Source: CBDCNH01 sp965219015
GTDB lineage: Bacteria > Pseudomonadota > Alphaproteobacteria > Rhodobacterales > Rhodobacteraceae
Assembly (NCBI GenBank): GCA_965219015.1
Contig: CBDCNH010000005.1
Location: 248,001 to 312,000, forward strand
Direction of reading: 5' to 3'
Length of the DNA: 64,000 nucleotides
A program made the translations under genes and the position numbers. This document shows, one piece after another, positions 1-10,407 of this stretch. Position 1 is the stretch's first letter. Every line of letters starts with the position of its first letter. The notes below the pieces were generated by a model. It saw nothing but the letters and a program-made list of their open reading frames with translations. It was not told where the DNA came from and did no database searches.

Positions 1-1074
1 CTCGTTGACGTCGATCTTCTGGAACCGGCGGCTCAGCGCGCGGTCCTTCTCGAAGTGCTGGCGGAACTCCTTGTAGGTCGTCGAGCCCATGCAGCGCAGC
101 TTGCCGCCCTGCAGCGCGGGCTTGAGGAGGTTCGAGGCGTCCATCGCGCCGCCCGAGGTAGCACCGGCGCCGATCACGGTGTGGATCTCGTCGATGAAGA
201 GGATCGCGTCGGCATGGTCCTCCATCTCCTTCATCACCGACTTCAGCCGCTCCTCGAAGTCGCCGCGGTAGCGCGTGCCGGCGAGGAGCGCGCCCATGTC
301 GAGCGAGTAGATGGTCGACTTGGCGAGGATGTCGGGCGTCTGGCCCTTGACGATCTTGAAGGCGAGGCCCTCGGCGATGGCGGTCTTGCCGACGCCGGGG
401 TCCCCCACGAGGAGCGGGTTGTTCTTGCGCCGGCGGCAGAGCACCTGGATGCAGCGCTCGACCTCGGCATCGCGGCCGATGAGCGGATCGACGTCGCCCT
501 TGCGGGCCTTGGCGTTGAGGTCGACGCAGTACTTGGCCAACGCGGACTCCTTCCCGTCGCCACCCTCGGAGGCATGGGCCTGGGTCTCCTCCTCGGCCGC
601 GCCCGATACCGGACGGGCTTCGCCGAAGCTCGGATTCTTGGCCACGCCATGCGCGATGAAGTTCACCGCGTCGTAGCGTGTCATGTCCTGCTCCTGCAGG
701 AAATAGGCGGCGTTGCTCTCGCGCTCGGCGAAGATCGCGACGAGCACGTTGGCGCCCGTCACCTCGTCGCGGCCCGAGGACTGCACATGGATCGCCGCGC
801 GCTGGATGACGCGCTGGAAGGCGGCCGTGGGCACGGCCTCCGAGCCTTCCACATCGGTCACGAGCGTCGAGAGGTCGTCGTCGATGAAGTCGCCGAGGGT
901 GCGCTTGAGATGGTCGAGGTCGACCGAGCAGGCGCGCATGACCTTCGAGGCGTCCGGTTCGTCGATAAGCGACAGCAGGAGGTGCTCCAGCGTCGCGAGC
1001 TCGTGGCGGCGAGCGTTGGCGAGCGCCAGCGCCCCGTGGATGGCCTGCTCGAGGGTGTTTGAGAATGACGGCAC
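1..1074 (-). CDS. clpA: ATP-dependent Clp protease ATP-binding subunit ClpA (5' part only)
   Basis: AAA+ unfoldase that feeds substrates to the ClpP peptidase in the cytosol. The window holds the first 358 codons; the 3' part lies beyond base 1. Visible are the double Clp_N domain (start MPSFSNTLEQAIHGALALA) and the first AAA domain with Walker A GDPGVGKT, Walker B LFIDEIH and the pore-loop/sensor region IGAGATSGGAMDAS. I chose the GTG at 1074 because an AGGAG lies six or seven bases upstream and the N-terminus matches ClpA of related bacteria. clpS, usually just upstream, is absent here: the next gene upstream on this strand is gloB. A weak heat-shock-like promoter lies at 1142-1171. Confidence 0.95.
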   Translation of the reverse strand, partial: MPSFSNTLEQAIHGALALANARRHELATLEHLLLSLIDEPDASKVMRACSVDLDHLKRTLGDFIDDDLSTLVTDVEGSEAVPTAAFQRVIQRAAIHVQSSGRDEVTGANVLVAIFAERESNAAYFLQEQDMTRYDAVNFIAHGVAKNPSFGEARPVSGAAEEETQAHASEGGDGKESALAKYCVDLNAKARKGDVDPLIGRDAEVERCIQVLCRRRKNNPLLVGDPGVGKTAIAEGLAFKIVKGQTPDILAKSTIYSLDMGALLAGTRYRGDFEERLKSVMKEMEDHADAILFIDEIHTVIGAGATSGGAMDASNLLKPALQGGKLRCMGSTTYKEFRQHFEKDRALSRRFQKIDVNE

Positions 1075-1141
1075 GACAGTGCTCCTATCCAGAAGGCCAG
1101 AGGGAAGGCGAGCCCGCCTCCGACCGTATCCACAGGCCCTT

Positions 1142-1171
1142 AAAGTTCGGTGTTATCTCGTTCACTTCAAG
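1142..1171 (-). promoter_or_regulatory. possible RpoH-type promoter of clpA
   Basis: On the minus strand CTTGAA (1171-1166) is followed after 15 bases by CCGAACTTT (1150-1142), a partial match to a sigma-32 promoter (CTTGAAA, 13-17 bases, CCCCATnT). It sits about 70 bases upstream of the clpA start. The -10 half is poor, so this is only a candidate. Confidence 0.28.
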
Positions 1172-1253
1172 TTCTTTCTCGGAAGTTTTCCGGGCGCGCG
1201 CCCAAGCGCCGACGTTGCCGCCGCGATCAGCGGCGCCGCGCCGCGAAAACTGG

Positions 1254-2021
1254 TCAGAACTCGTCCTTCTTGCGGCGGAGGGCCGCGAAGACATCGCCGT
1301 CGGTCGCGTCCGGCAGTCCGAGCGTGGCCCGGATCTCGGCCGACGCGGGCCGCAGGAACGGGTTCGTCGCGCGTTCCTCGCCCATCGACGAGGGCACCGT
1401 CGGCTGGCCGTCGGCGCGCGCCGCATCGACGTCGGCCGCTCGCGCGACCAACGCGGCGTTGCCGGGCTCGACCGTCAGCGCGAAACGGGCGTTGGCCTGC
1501 GTGTACTCGTGCCCCGAGCAGACCAGCGTCTCGTCCGGCAGCGCCGCGAGCTTGCCGAGGCTCTCCCACATCATCGGCGCCGTGCCCTCGAAGAGCCGGC
1601 CGCAGCCGAGCGCCATGAGGCTGTCAGCGGTGAAGACGAGCAGTGCGGACGGGAAATGGAACGCGATGTGGCCGACGGTGTGGCCGGACACGTCGATGAC
1701 CCGGCCGGCCGCATCGCCGAGCATGACCGTGTCGCCTTCGGTCAGCGCCACGTCGAGATGCGGCAGCCGGTGCGCGTCGCGTGCGGCGCCGTAGACCTGG
1801 GCGCCGGTCGCTTCGCGCACCTCGGCCACGCCGTCCACGTGGTCGCCGTGATGGTGGGTGACGAGAATGTGCGTAAGCCCCCAGCCCCTTGCATCGAGCG
1901 CCGCAAGCACAGGGGCCGCCGCCGGGATGTCGACGACGGCCGTCTCGCCCGACGCCGGGTCGTGCAGCAGATAGGCATAGTTGTCCTTCAGGCAGGGTAC
2001 GGTCACGAGGTCGAGCGGCAT
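1254..2021 (-). CDS. gloB: hydroxyacylglutathione hydrolase (glyoxalase II)
   Basis: Hydrolyses S-D-lactoylglutathione to D-lactate and glutathione, the second step of methylglyoxal detoxification. The 255-residue protein has the metallo-beta-lactamase signature THHHGDHVDG (His56, His58, Asp60, His61), which binds the two metal ions, followed by the family motif SGHTVGHIAFH and late CSGHEYT. Length and N-terminus (MPLDLVTVPCLKDNYAYLL) are typical. The ATG at 2021 was chosen over an upstream in-frame start because AAAGGAA precedes it and the family begins here. It is divergent from the methyltransferase gene, with 62 bases between the two starts; this pairing is common in the group. Confidence 0.95.
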   Translation of the reverse strand: MPLDLVTVPCLKDNYAYLLHDPASGETAVVDIPAAAPVLAALDARGWGLTHILVTHHHGDHVDGVAEVREATGAQVYGAARDAHRLPHLDVALTEGDTVMLGDAAGRVIDVSGHTVGHIAFHFPSALLVFTADSLMALGCGRLFEGTAPMMWESLGKLAALPDETLVCSGHEYTQANARFALTVEPGNAALVARAADVDAARADGQPTVPSSMGEERATNPFLRPASAEIRATLGLPDATDGDVFAALRRKKDEF

Positions 2022-2083
2022 GACGCGTCGTTCCTTTCGGTCTAGGGTCGCGCGCAGTGTTGGCTGCGAAGGAGCCTCGCGCA

Positions 2084-2842
2084 ATGCACCTCGACGTGCT
2101 CGATCTTCGGAACTTCTACTACCGGACCGGGCTCGGGCGCACGGCGCAGCGCGCCGTCCGGGATCAGGTGGTGGCGCTCTGGCCCGAGGCCAAGGGGCAG
2201 ACCGTGGCCGGCTACGGCTTCGCGGTGCCGCTGCTGCGCCCGTTCCTCGCCGATGCGCGGCGCGTCGTGGCGCTGATGCCCGCGCCGCAAGGGGTCATGG
2301 CCTGGCCGATGGCGCAGCCCAACGTATCGGTCTTGTGCGAGGAGACGCGCTGGCCGCTGCCGACAGGGATGGTCGACAAGCTCGTGCTGATGCACGGGCT
2401 CGAAACGAGCGAGCATCCGACGGTGCTCCTTGAGGAAGCCTGGCGCGTTCTCGGCCCCGGCGGGCGGGCGCTCTTCATCGTGCCGAACCGCTCGGGGCTC
2501 TGGTCGCGTGGCGACGGCACGCCGTTCGGCTACGGCCGTCCGTACTCTCTGCGCCAGCTCGAGGCGCAGCTCCGCCGTCACGCCTTCAGCCCCGAACGCA
2601 CGCTGACGGCACTCTACGCGCCGCCGTCGCAGCGGCGCTTCTGGCTTCGGACAGCGCCGCTCTGGGAACGGTTCGGGCGGCGCTTCGGACCCTGGTTCGC
2701 GGGCGGCGTGTTGATGGTGGAGGCGACCAAGCAGGTTTATGCGCCGCGATCTCCCGGGCTCGGCGACGTGGTGCGCCGGCCGCTGAAGGCGCTCGAGGGC
2801 GTCGGCGTCGCAAGCCCGTCTCCGGGACCGAAACCGGCCTGA
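2084..2842 (+). CDS. class I SAM-dependent methyltransferase
   Basis: A 252-residue Methyltransf_11-type protein. The segment EEAWRVLGPGGRALFIVPNRSG is the usual post-motif region of Rossmann methyltransferases; a degenerate glycine motif (VAGYGFAVPLL) lies near residue 45. The substrate is unknown. The ATG at 2084 has AAGGAG ten bases upstream and gives the N-terminus MHLDVLDLRNFYY, a start seen in relatives next to gloB. The C-terminal 40 residues carry a proline-rich tail (PSPGPKPA). The divergent neighbour gloB suggests shared regulation, not a shared pathway. Function beyond methyl transfer cannot be read from the sequence. Confidence 0.8.
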   Translation: MHLDVLDLRNFYYRTGLGRTAQRAVRDQVVALWPEAKGQTVAGYGFAVPLLRPFLADARRVVALMPAPQGVMAWPMAQPNVSVLCEETRWPLPTGMVDKLVLMHGLETSEHPTVLLEEAWRVLGPGGRALFIVPNRSGLWSRGDGTPFGYGRPYSLRQLEAQLRRHAFSPERTLTALYAPPSQRRFWLRTAPLWERFGRRFGPWFAGGVLMVEATKQVYAPRSPGLGDVVRRPLKALEGVGVASPSPGPKPA

Positions 2843-2882
2843 GTGCGACCCCTCCAGGCTCACGATCCCGTTCCCTTAACGG

Positions 2883-2911
2883 TTGCGGGGTTTGCGGTCG
2901 TCTGGTATCAC
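2883..2911 (+). promoter_or_regulatory. candidate promoter of the atpHAGDC operon
   Basis: TTGCGG (2883-2888), a 17-base spacer and TATCAC (2906-2911) resemble a housekeeping promoter and lie about 110 bases before atpH. The 2843-3021 gap holds no gene that I can see. Confidence 0.4.
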
Positions 2912-3021
2912 CGCGCCGGCTTGACGATACCGGCAGGGCACCGTCCCCGGGACGCAGGACGTGGGGGTGGCCCCGGAACGCTGGTGGCTGCCGGTCCGGG
3001 TCTCAGAACGAAGAGGTGGCT

Positions 3022-3582
3022 GTGTCAGAACCGGTCTCGATATCGTCCGGCATCGCCGCGCGCTACGGCACCGCCGTGTTCGAACTGGCCCGCGACACCG
3101 ATGCCCTCGCCGCTCTTGAAAGCGACGTCGACGCGCTTCGTCCGGCACTGGCCGAGAGCGCGGATCTTCGGGATCTGATCGTCTCGCCGATATACTCGCG
3201 GGCCGAGCAGGCCGACGCGATGGCGGCGGTCGCCGAGCGGATGGGGCTTTCGACGCTCGTCATCAACACGCTGCGGCTGATGGCCTCGAAGCGGCGGCTC
3301 TTCGTGCTGCCGCAGATGCTCGACATGCTCGACGCGCGCATCGCCGAGGAGAAGGGCGAAGTCACCGCCGACGTCACCGCGGCGAAGGAGCTCTCGCCGG
3401 CGCAGGCCGACCGGCTTGCGAGCGCGCTCAAGAAGTCCTTCGGCAAGGACGTGAAACTGAACATGGCGGTCGACGCCGCGCTGATCGGCGGGCTCGTGGT
3501 CCGTGTCGGCTCGAAGATGATCGACACCTCGATCCGCGCCAAGCTCGCGGGTCTCCAGAATGCAATGAAAGAGGTCGCGTAG
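3022..3582 (+). CDS. atpH: F1F0 ATP synthase subunit delta
   Basis: Delta (OSCP) subunit, part of the peripheral stalk that holds the alpha3beta3 head of ATP synthase against rotation. About 186 residues, normal for the family, with the conserved C-terminal signature GGLVVRVGSKMIDTSIRAKL. Two GTG codons, 3016 and 3022, are possible starts. I prefer 3022: it leaves five bases after the GAAGAGG Shine-Dalgarno and gives MSEPVSISSG, the N-terminus seen in Rhodobacter relatives. It is the first gene of the F1 operon; atpA starts on the base after its stop. Confidence 0.92.
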   Translation: MSEPVSISSGIAARYGTAVFELARDTDALAALESDVDALRPALAESADLRDLIVSPIYSRAEQADAMAAVAERMGLSTLVINTLRLMASKRRLFVLPQMLDMLDARIAEEKGEVTADVTAAKELSPAQADRLASALKKSFGKDVKLNMAVDAALIGGLVVRVGSKMIDTSIRAKLAGLQNAMKEVA

Positions 3583-5121
<1,539 letters not shown>

Positions 5122-5124
5122 CGG

Positions 5125-5997
5125 ATGCCGAGCCTCAAGGACCTCAAGAACCGGATCAACAGCGTCCGGTCGACGCGCAAGATCACCAAGGCCATGCAGA
5201 TGGTCGCCGCGGCGAAGCTGCGCCGGGCGCAGGAGGCGGCCGAGGCGGCGCGTCCCTATGCCGAGCGCATGACGGCGGTGATGAGCGGGCTTGCGGCCTC
5301 GGTCGGCCAAGCGGCGAACGCGCCGCGGCTGCTGGCCGGGACCGGCGAGGAGCGCACCCATCTGATCGTGGTGCTGACCTCCGAGCGCGGGCTCGCGGGC
5401 GGGTTCAATGCGTCCATCGTGCGGCTCGCGCGGGCGCGCGTCATGCGGCTGCGCGGCGAGGGCAAGACGGTCAAGATCCTCACCGTCGGCAAGAAGGGCC
5501 GCGAGATGATGCGGCGCGACCTGTCCGAGCTGTTCATCGACCATGTCGACCTCTCCGCGGTCAAGCGCCTGGGCTACGGCGAGGCCCGCGACATCGCGCA
5601 GGACATCGTGGCGCGCTACGCGGCGGGCGAGTTCGACGTGGCGACGATCTACTACGCGCGCTTCGAGTCGGTGATCTCGCAGGTGCCGACGGCGCAGCAG
5701 GTGGTCCCGGCGAGCTTCGACGAGAACGCCGGCAAGAGCGACGCGATCTACGACTACGAGCCCTCCGAGGAAGACATCCTCCGCGACCTGCTCCCGCGCG
5801 CGGTGGCGACGCAGGTCTTCGCGGCGCTCCTCGAGAACGCGGCGTCCGAGCAGGGCGCACGGATGAGTGCCATGGACAACGCCACGCGCAATGCGGGCGA
5901 GATGATCGACCGGCTCAACATCGTCTACAACCGCTCGCGCCAGGCGGCGATCACGAGCGAGCTCATCGAGATCATCTCGGGCGCCGAGGCGCTCTGA
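5125..5997 (+). CDS. atpG: F1F0 ATP synthase subunit gamma
   Basis: Central rotor shaft of F1, linking ring rotation in the membrane to catalysis. The 290-residue protein has the N-terminal helix RINSVRSTRKITKAMQMVA and the C-terminal partner helix with RQAAITSELIEIISGAEAL, which together form the coiled coil inside the alpha3beta3 head. It lies between atpA (3-base gap) and atpD (57-base gap) in the order usual for proteobacteria. Confidence 0.97.
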   Translation: MPSLKDLKNRINSVRSTRKITKAMQMVAAAKLRRAQEAAEAARPYAERMTAVMSGLAASVGQAANAPRLLAGTGEERTHLIVVLTSERGLAGGFNASIVRLARARVMRLRGEGKTVKILTVGKKGREMMRRDLSELFIDHVDLSAVKRLGYGEARDIAQDIVARYAAGEFDVATIYYARFESVISQVPTAQQVVPASFDENAGKSDAIYDYEPSEEDILRDLLPRAVATQVFAALLENAASEQGARMSAMDNATRNAGEMIDRLNIVYNRSRQAAITSELIEIISGAEAL

Positions 5998-6054
5998 TCG
6001 ACTGACATTTCGGGCGCCTCGGGCGTCCGACCCGCAACGAACTGGAGGACGGTC

Positions 6055-7494
6055 ATGGAAGATCAATCGGTCAGCGTCTCGGCCGGCCACGTCACGCAGG
6101 TGATCGGCGCGGTCGTCGACGTGCGGTTCGACGGCGAGCTGCCGGCGATCCTCAACGCGCTCGAGACCGAGAACAACGGTAAGCGCCTCGTCCTCGAAGT
6201 CGCGCAGCACCTTGGCGAGAGCTCCGTCCGCACCATCGCGATGGACGGCACCGACGGTCTCGTCCGCGGCGCCGCGGTCAGGGACACCGGCTCGCCGATC
6301 ATGGTGCCGGTGGGCGAAGGCACGCTCGGACGCATCATCAACGTCATCGGCGAGCCGATCGACGAGAAGGGCGAGGTGCCCCACACCGAGACGCGCCCGA
6401 TCCACCGCGCCGCGCCGGAGTTCGCCGAGCAGGCGACCGAGTCGCTGATCCTCGAGACCGGCATCAAGGTCATCGACCTCCTTGCGCCCTACGCCAAGGG
6501 CGGCAAGATCGGGCTCTTCGGCGGCGCGGGCGTCGGCAAGACCGTGCTGATCCAGGAGCTCATCAACAACATCGCCAAGGTCCACTCGGGCTATTCGGTG
6601 TTCGCAGGCGTCGGCGAGCGCACGCGCGAGGGCAACGACCTCTACCACGAGTTCATCGAGTCGGGCGTTATCAACATCGACGAGCTCGACAAGTCCAAGG
6701 TGGCGCTGGTCTACGGCCAGATGAACGAGCCGCCGGGAGCCCGCGCGCGCGTGGCACTTACCGGCCTCACGCTCGCCGAGCAGTTCCGCGACCAGTCGGG
6801 GACGGACGTGCTGTTCTTCGTGGACAACATCTTCCGCTTCACCCAGGCCGGGTCCGAGGTGTCGGCGCTCCTCGGCCGCATCCCGTCGGCCGTGGGCTAC
6901 CAGCCCACGCTCGCGACCGACATGGGCGCGCTGCAGGAGCGGATCACGTCGACGAAGGCGGGCTCGATCACCTCGGTGCAGGCGATCTACGTGCCTGCCG
7001 ACGACCTCACGGACCCCGCGCCCGCCACGTCGTTCGCGCACCTCGACGCGACGACGAACCTCAGCCGCGCAATCTCCGAGATCGGCATCTACCCGGCGGT
7101 GGACCCGCTCGACTCCACCTCGCGGCTGATGGACCCGCTCGTCCTCGGCGAGGAGCACTACCAGGTCGCGCGCGACGTCCAAGGCATCCTGCAGCGCTAC
7201 AAGTCGCTGCAGGACATCATCGCGATCCTCGGGATGGACGAGCTGTCGGAGGAGGACAAGCTGACCGTCGCGCGGGCCCGCAAGATCCAGCGCTTCCTCA
7301 GCCAGCCCTTCGACGTGGCGCAGGTGTTCACCGGGTCGCCCGGCGTGCAGGTGCCGCTCGCGGAGACCATCGCCTCGTTCAAGGCGGTCGTCGCGGGCGA
7401 GTACGACCACCTGCCGGAGGCCGCGTTCTACATGGTCGGCGGCATCGAGGACGTGAAGGCGAAGGCCGAGCGGCTCGCCTCGGCGGCGGGCTGA
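6055..7494 (+). CDS. atpD: F1F0 ATP synthase subunit beta
   Basis: Catalytic subunit of ATP synthase. Walker A GGAGVGKT is at residues 156-163 and the catalytic glutamate is Glu188 in GERTREGND. The beta signature PAVDPLDSTSR is present. At 479 residues it is of normal length; the first ten residues (MEDQSVSVSA) are an extension variable among alphaproteobacteria. A GGAGG Shine-Dalgarno precedes the ATG. The stop overlaps the atpC start by one base (TGATG). Confidence 0.98.
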   Translation: MEDQSVSVSAGHVTQVIGAVVDVRFDGELPAILNALETENNGKRLVLEVAQHLGESSVRTIAMDGTDGLVRGAAVRDTGSPIMVPVGEGTLGRIINVIGEPIDEKGEVPHTETRPIHRAAPEFAEQATESLILETGIKVIDLLAPYAKGGKIGLFGGAGVGKTVLIQELINNIAKVHSGYSVFAGVGERTREGNDLYHEFIESGVINIDELDKSKVALVYGQMNEPPGARARVALTGLTLAEQFRDQSGTDVLFFVDNIFRFTQAGSEVSALLGRIPSAVGYQPTLATDMGALQERITSTKAGSITSVQAIYVPADDLTDPAPATSFAHLDATTNLSRAISEIGIYPAVDPLDSTSRLMDPLVLGEEHYQVARDVQGILQRYKSLQDIIAILGMDELSEEDKLTVARARKIQRFLSQPFDVAQVFTGSPGVQVPLAETIASFKAVVAGEYDHLPEAAFYMVGGIEDVKAKAERLASAAG

Positions 7495-7910
7495 TGGCGG
7501 GCACGATGCAGTTCGACCTCGTGTCGCCGGAGCGGAGTCTCGTCTCCGTCGAGGCGACCGAGGTGCTGATCCCCGGCGCCGAGGGCGACATGACGGTGAT
7601 GCCCGGCCATGCGCCTCTCATCACGACCCTCCGCCCCGGCGTGCTGACGGTCGTGACGGCGCAGGGCTCGACGGATTACGTCGTGACGGGCGGGTTCGCC
7701 GAGATCAACGCCGAGAGCGCGTCGGTGCTGGCCGAGCTCGCGCACTCGAAGGAGCACGTGACGCAGGAGATGGTGACGGAGATGGTCGCCGAGGCGCACC
7801 GCGCGCACCGCGAGGCCGAGCCCGACGTGGTCGAGGCGTCGGCGAAGCTCCTCAACGACATGGTCTCGATGGGCCGGAACCTCGGCTACACGGCCAACGT
7901 GCCCGAGTAG
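7494..7910 (+). CDS. atpC: F1F0 ATP synthase subunit epsilon
   Basis: Rotor-foot subunit that contacts the c-ring and can inhibit ATP hydrolysis. The 138-residue protein starts MAGTMQFDLVSPERSLVSVEA and has the beta-sandwich motif PGAEGDMTVMPGHAPLITTLRPG. It is the last gene of atpHAGDC; no F0 gene (atpI, B, E, F) is in the window, as expected since alphaproteobacteria keep F0 in a separate locus. It ends 15 bases from the convergent prs gene, and no clear terminator hairpin separates them. Confidence 0.96.
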   Translation: MAGTMQFDLVSPERSLVSVEATEVLIPGAEGDMTVMPGHAPLITTLRPGVLTVVTAQGSTDYVVTGGFAEINAESASVLAELAHSKEHVTQEMVTEMVAEAHRAHREAEPDVVEASAKLLNDMVSMGRNLGYTANVPE

Positions 7911-7925
7911 GGTGCCCGCGCAGGG

Positions 7926-8942
7926 TCAGCGCGAGTACATCCCTTCGTAGATCGGCACCAGCGAGTCGACCTCGAAGAGCGACGACACGCTCGTGCCATT
8001 CCAGATATTGAGGATCGCCTGCGCGAACATCGGGGCCAGTGGCACGATGCGGATGTTCGCTGTATCGCGCGCGGCGGCGGTGGGCTCGATGGAGTCCGTG
8101 GTGACGAGCGACTTCAGTACCGAGGCCCGAATGCGCTCGATCGCCGGGCCGGAGAGCACCCCATGCGTGATGTACGCATGGACCTCGCGCGCCCCGCTTT
8201 CCATCAGCACCTCGGCCGCCTTGCAGAGCGTGCCGGCGGTATCGCAGATGTCGTCGATGATGATGCAGGTCTGTCCCGCGACGTCGCCGATCACCGTCAT
8301 CTCCGCGACCTCGCCCGCGCGCAGGCGGCGCTTGTCGACGATGGCGAGCCCGCAGTCGATGCGCTGCGCGAGCTCGCGTGCCCGTGCCACGCCACCCACG
8401 TCGGGCGAGACCACGGTGATGCCTCCGAGGCCGCCCTTGAAGTGGTGCTCGATGTCGAGCGCGAAGATCGGGGCCGCGTAGAGGTTGTCGACGGGGATGT
8501 CGAAGAACCCCTGGATCTGCGTCGCGTGGAGATCGAGCGTCAGCACCCGCTCGATGCCCGCCTGCGTCAGCAGGTTCGCCACCAGCTTCGCCGAGATCGG
8601 CGTGCGCGCCTTCGAGCGGCGGTCCTGCCGGGCATATCCGAAGTAGGGGATGACGGCGGTGATCCGCGACGCCGACGAGCGCCGCAGCGCATCCGAGATG
8701 ATCAGGAGTTCCATGAGGTTGTCGTTGGCGGGGTTCGAGGTCGGCTGGATCACGAACATGTCCTCGCCGCGGACGTTCTCGAACACCTCGACGAAGATCT
8801 CCTGGTCGTTGAACCGCTCGACCCGCGCGTCGACCAGCGTGACCGACATGCCCCGGTGCATCGACATCCGGCGCGCGATGGCGTTCGCGAGCGGCCGGTT
8901 CGCGTTGCCCGCGATGAGCTTCGGTTCATGGAGAACAGGCAT
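7926..8942 (-). CDS. prs: ribose-phosphate pyrophosphokinase (PRPP synthetase)
   Basis: Makes PRPP from ribose 5-phosphate and ATP, the precursor for purines, pyrimidines, histidine, tryptophan and NAD. The 338-residue protein has the flexible-loop/ATP motif RQDRRSKARTPISAKLVANLL, the metal-binding DLHATQIQGFF and the PRPP-binding loop IIIDDICDTAGTL. It is about 20 residues longer than the E. coli enzyme, as is usual in Rhodobacterales. Divergent from the isomerase gene at 9026 with 83 bases between starts. Confidence 0.96.
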   Translation of the reverse strand: MPVLHEPKLIAGNANRPLANAIARRMSMHRGMSVTLVDARVERFNDQEIFVEVFENVRGEDMFVIQPTSNPANDNLMELLIISDALRRSSASRITAVIPYFGYARQDRRSKARTPISAKLVANLLTQAGIERVLTLDLHATQIQGFFDIPVDNLYAAPIFALDIEHHFKGGLGGITVVSPDVGGVARARELAQRIDCGLAIVDKRRLRAGEVAEMTVIGDVAGQTCIIIDDICDTAGTLCKAAEVLMESGAREVHAYITHGVLSGPAIERIRASVLKSLVTTDSIEPTAAARDTANIRIVPLAPMFAQAILNIWNGTSVSSLFEVDSLVPIYEGMYSR

Positions 8943-9025
8943 GAGGGCTCCCGGAGCGCGACGTTGACACTGCCTAGCACCGCCGTAGGGTCGGGCGAAA
9001 GCCGAAGGGTAGGGGACGCCGGCGA

Positions 9026-9622
9026 ATGACCAGGATCGACTACTACTTCGCGACGATCTCGCCCTTCAGCTACATCGCCGGGCTGGGGCTGGAGGCCGTC
9101 GCGGCCCGGCATGGCGCCGAGATCGTCTACCGCCCGCTCGACATCATGGGGCTCTTCGCGCGCACCGGTGGCGTGCCGCCGCGCGACCGGCACCCGTCGC
9201 GCCAGGCCTACCGTTTGCTGGAGCTGCGCCGGCAGGCCGCGAAGGCGGACCTGCCGATCCATCCCAAACCCGCGTTCTGGCCGGCCAATCCCGCACCGTC
9301 GTCCTATGCGATCATCGCGGCGCAGGCGACCGGCGAGGGTGACGTCGGCGCGCTGGCCCACGCCTTTCTGCGCGCCTGCTGGGCGGAGGAGCGCGACATC
9401 GCGGACGCCGACGAGGTGGCACGCATCCTCGAAGGCACGGGCTTCGATCCGGCGCTCGGCGATCGCGGGATGATGGCCTCCGCCGACCAGTACGGGCGCA
9501 ACCTCGAGGACGCCATTCTCGCCGGAGTGTTCGGCGCGCCGTTCTACGTGACCGGCGGTGAAGGCTTCTGGGGCCAGGACCGGCTCGGCGATCTCGATCT
9601 GCATCTCGCCGGAAAGCTGTGA
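9026..9622 (+). CDS. 2-hydroxychromene-2-carboxylate isomerase family protein (DsbA/kappa-GST fold)
   Basis: The 198-residue protein starts MTRIDYYFATISPFSYIAG, the thioredoxin-fold glutathione-binding N-terminus of HCCA isomerases, and ends with FGAPFYVTGGEGFWGQDRL, the cis-proline and C-terminal signature of the family. The founding member acts in naphthalene degradation, but there are no aromatic-degradation genes here, so the substrate in this organism is unknown. The stop overlaps the GTG of the following hydrolase by four bases, so the two are translationally coupled. Confidence 0.85.
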   Translation: MTRIDYYFATISPFSYIAGLGLEAVAARHGAEIVYRPLDIMGLFARTGGVPPRDRHPSRQAYRLLELRRQAAKADLPIHPKPAFWPANPAPSSYAIIAAQATGEGDVGALAHAFLRACWAEERDIADADEVARILEGTGFDPALGDRGMMASADQYGRNLEDAILAGVFGAPFYVTGGEGFWGQDRLGDLDLHLAGKL

Positions 9623-10407
9623 CGCCGGCCGGTATCGCCGTCACGCGCTGGGGCGAGGGCGACCGGCAGGCCCTCATGCTGCACTGCTCGCTCGCCCATG
9701 CCGGCGCTTGGTCCGGTGTTGCGGCACGGCTCGACGACCGGCTCTCGATGACGGCTCCGGACCTGCCCGGACATGGGCGCAGCGCCGACTGGGACGGCGT
9801 GACGGACTATCATTCTCTTGCGACCTCGACGGCCCGGAGCCTCGCGGGAGACGGCCCGGTCGACCTCGTGGGACATTCGCTCGGGGCGACGATCGCGCTG
9901 CGCCTCGCGCTGGAGGAGCCGGGCCTCGCCCGGACGCTGACCCTGATCGAACCGGTCCTCTTCGCGGCCGCGCGCGGCACGCCGGCCTTTGCTGACTATC
10001 TGGCGCGTCACGCACCCGTCGAGGCTGCCTTCGCCAGCGGCGATCCCCTGCTTGCCACCGCGCACTTCATGACCGACTGGGGCAACGGGACGCCTTGGGA
10101 CGACGTGCCGCCCACGCAGCGCCAAGGCCTCGCCTCCCGCATCCACCTCGTCGCGGCCGTGGCGCCGGTCCTCGGCGACGACATGGCAGGTCTCCTGGCG
10201 CCGGGTCGGCTGGAGGCACTCGATGTGCCGGTCCTCCTGCTGCGCGGCGCGCGCTCGCCCGCCGTCATCGGGGCGATCGCGGCGACCCTTCTCGAGCGCC
10301 TTCCCGACGCGCGCGAGGTCGTCGTGCCGGATGCCGGCCATATGCTCCCGATCACCCATCCCGGCCCCGTCGCCGAGGCCATCGGCGCGCTCCTCAGCCG
10401 CGGATAG
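9619..10407 (+). CDS. alpha/beta fold hydrolase
   Basis: The 262-residue protein has the nucleophile elbow GHSLGA with Ser87, an oxyanion region LHCSLAHAGAW near residue 21 and the catalytic histidine in DAGHMLPITHPG near residue 241. Pattern and length fit the esterase/epoxide hydrolase/3-oxoadipate enol-lactonase group; the exact substrate cannot be read. The start is the GTG overlapping the upstream stop (GTGA). Its last 14 bases overlap the end of the convergent threonine aldolase gene. Confidence 0.85.
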   Translation: MTPAGIAVTRWGEGDRQALMLHCSLAHAGAWSGVAARLDDRLSMTAPDLPGHGRSADWDGVTDYHSLATSTARSLAGDGPVDLVGHSLGATIALRLALEEPGLARTLTLIEPVLFAAARGTPAFADYLARHAPVEAAFASGDPLLATAHFMTDWGNGTPWDDVPPTQRQGLASRIHLVAAVAPVLGDDMAGLLAPGRLEALDVPVLLLRGARSPAVIGAIAATLLERLPDAREVVVPDAGHMLPITHPGPVAEAIGALLSRG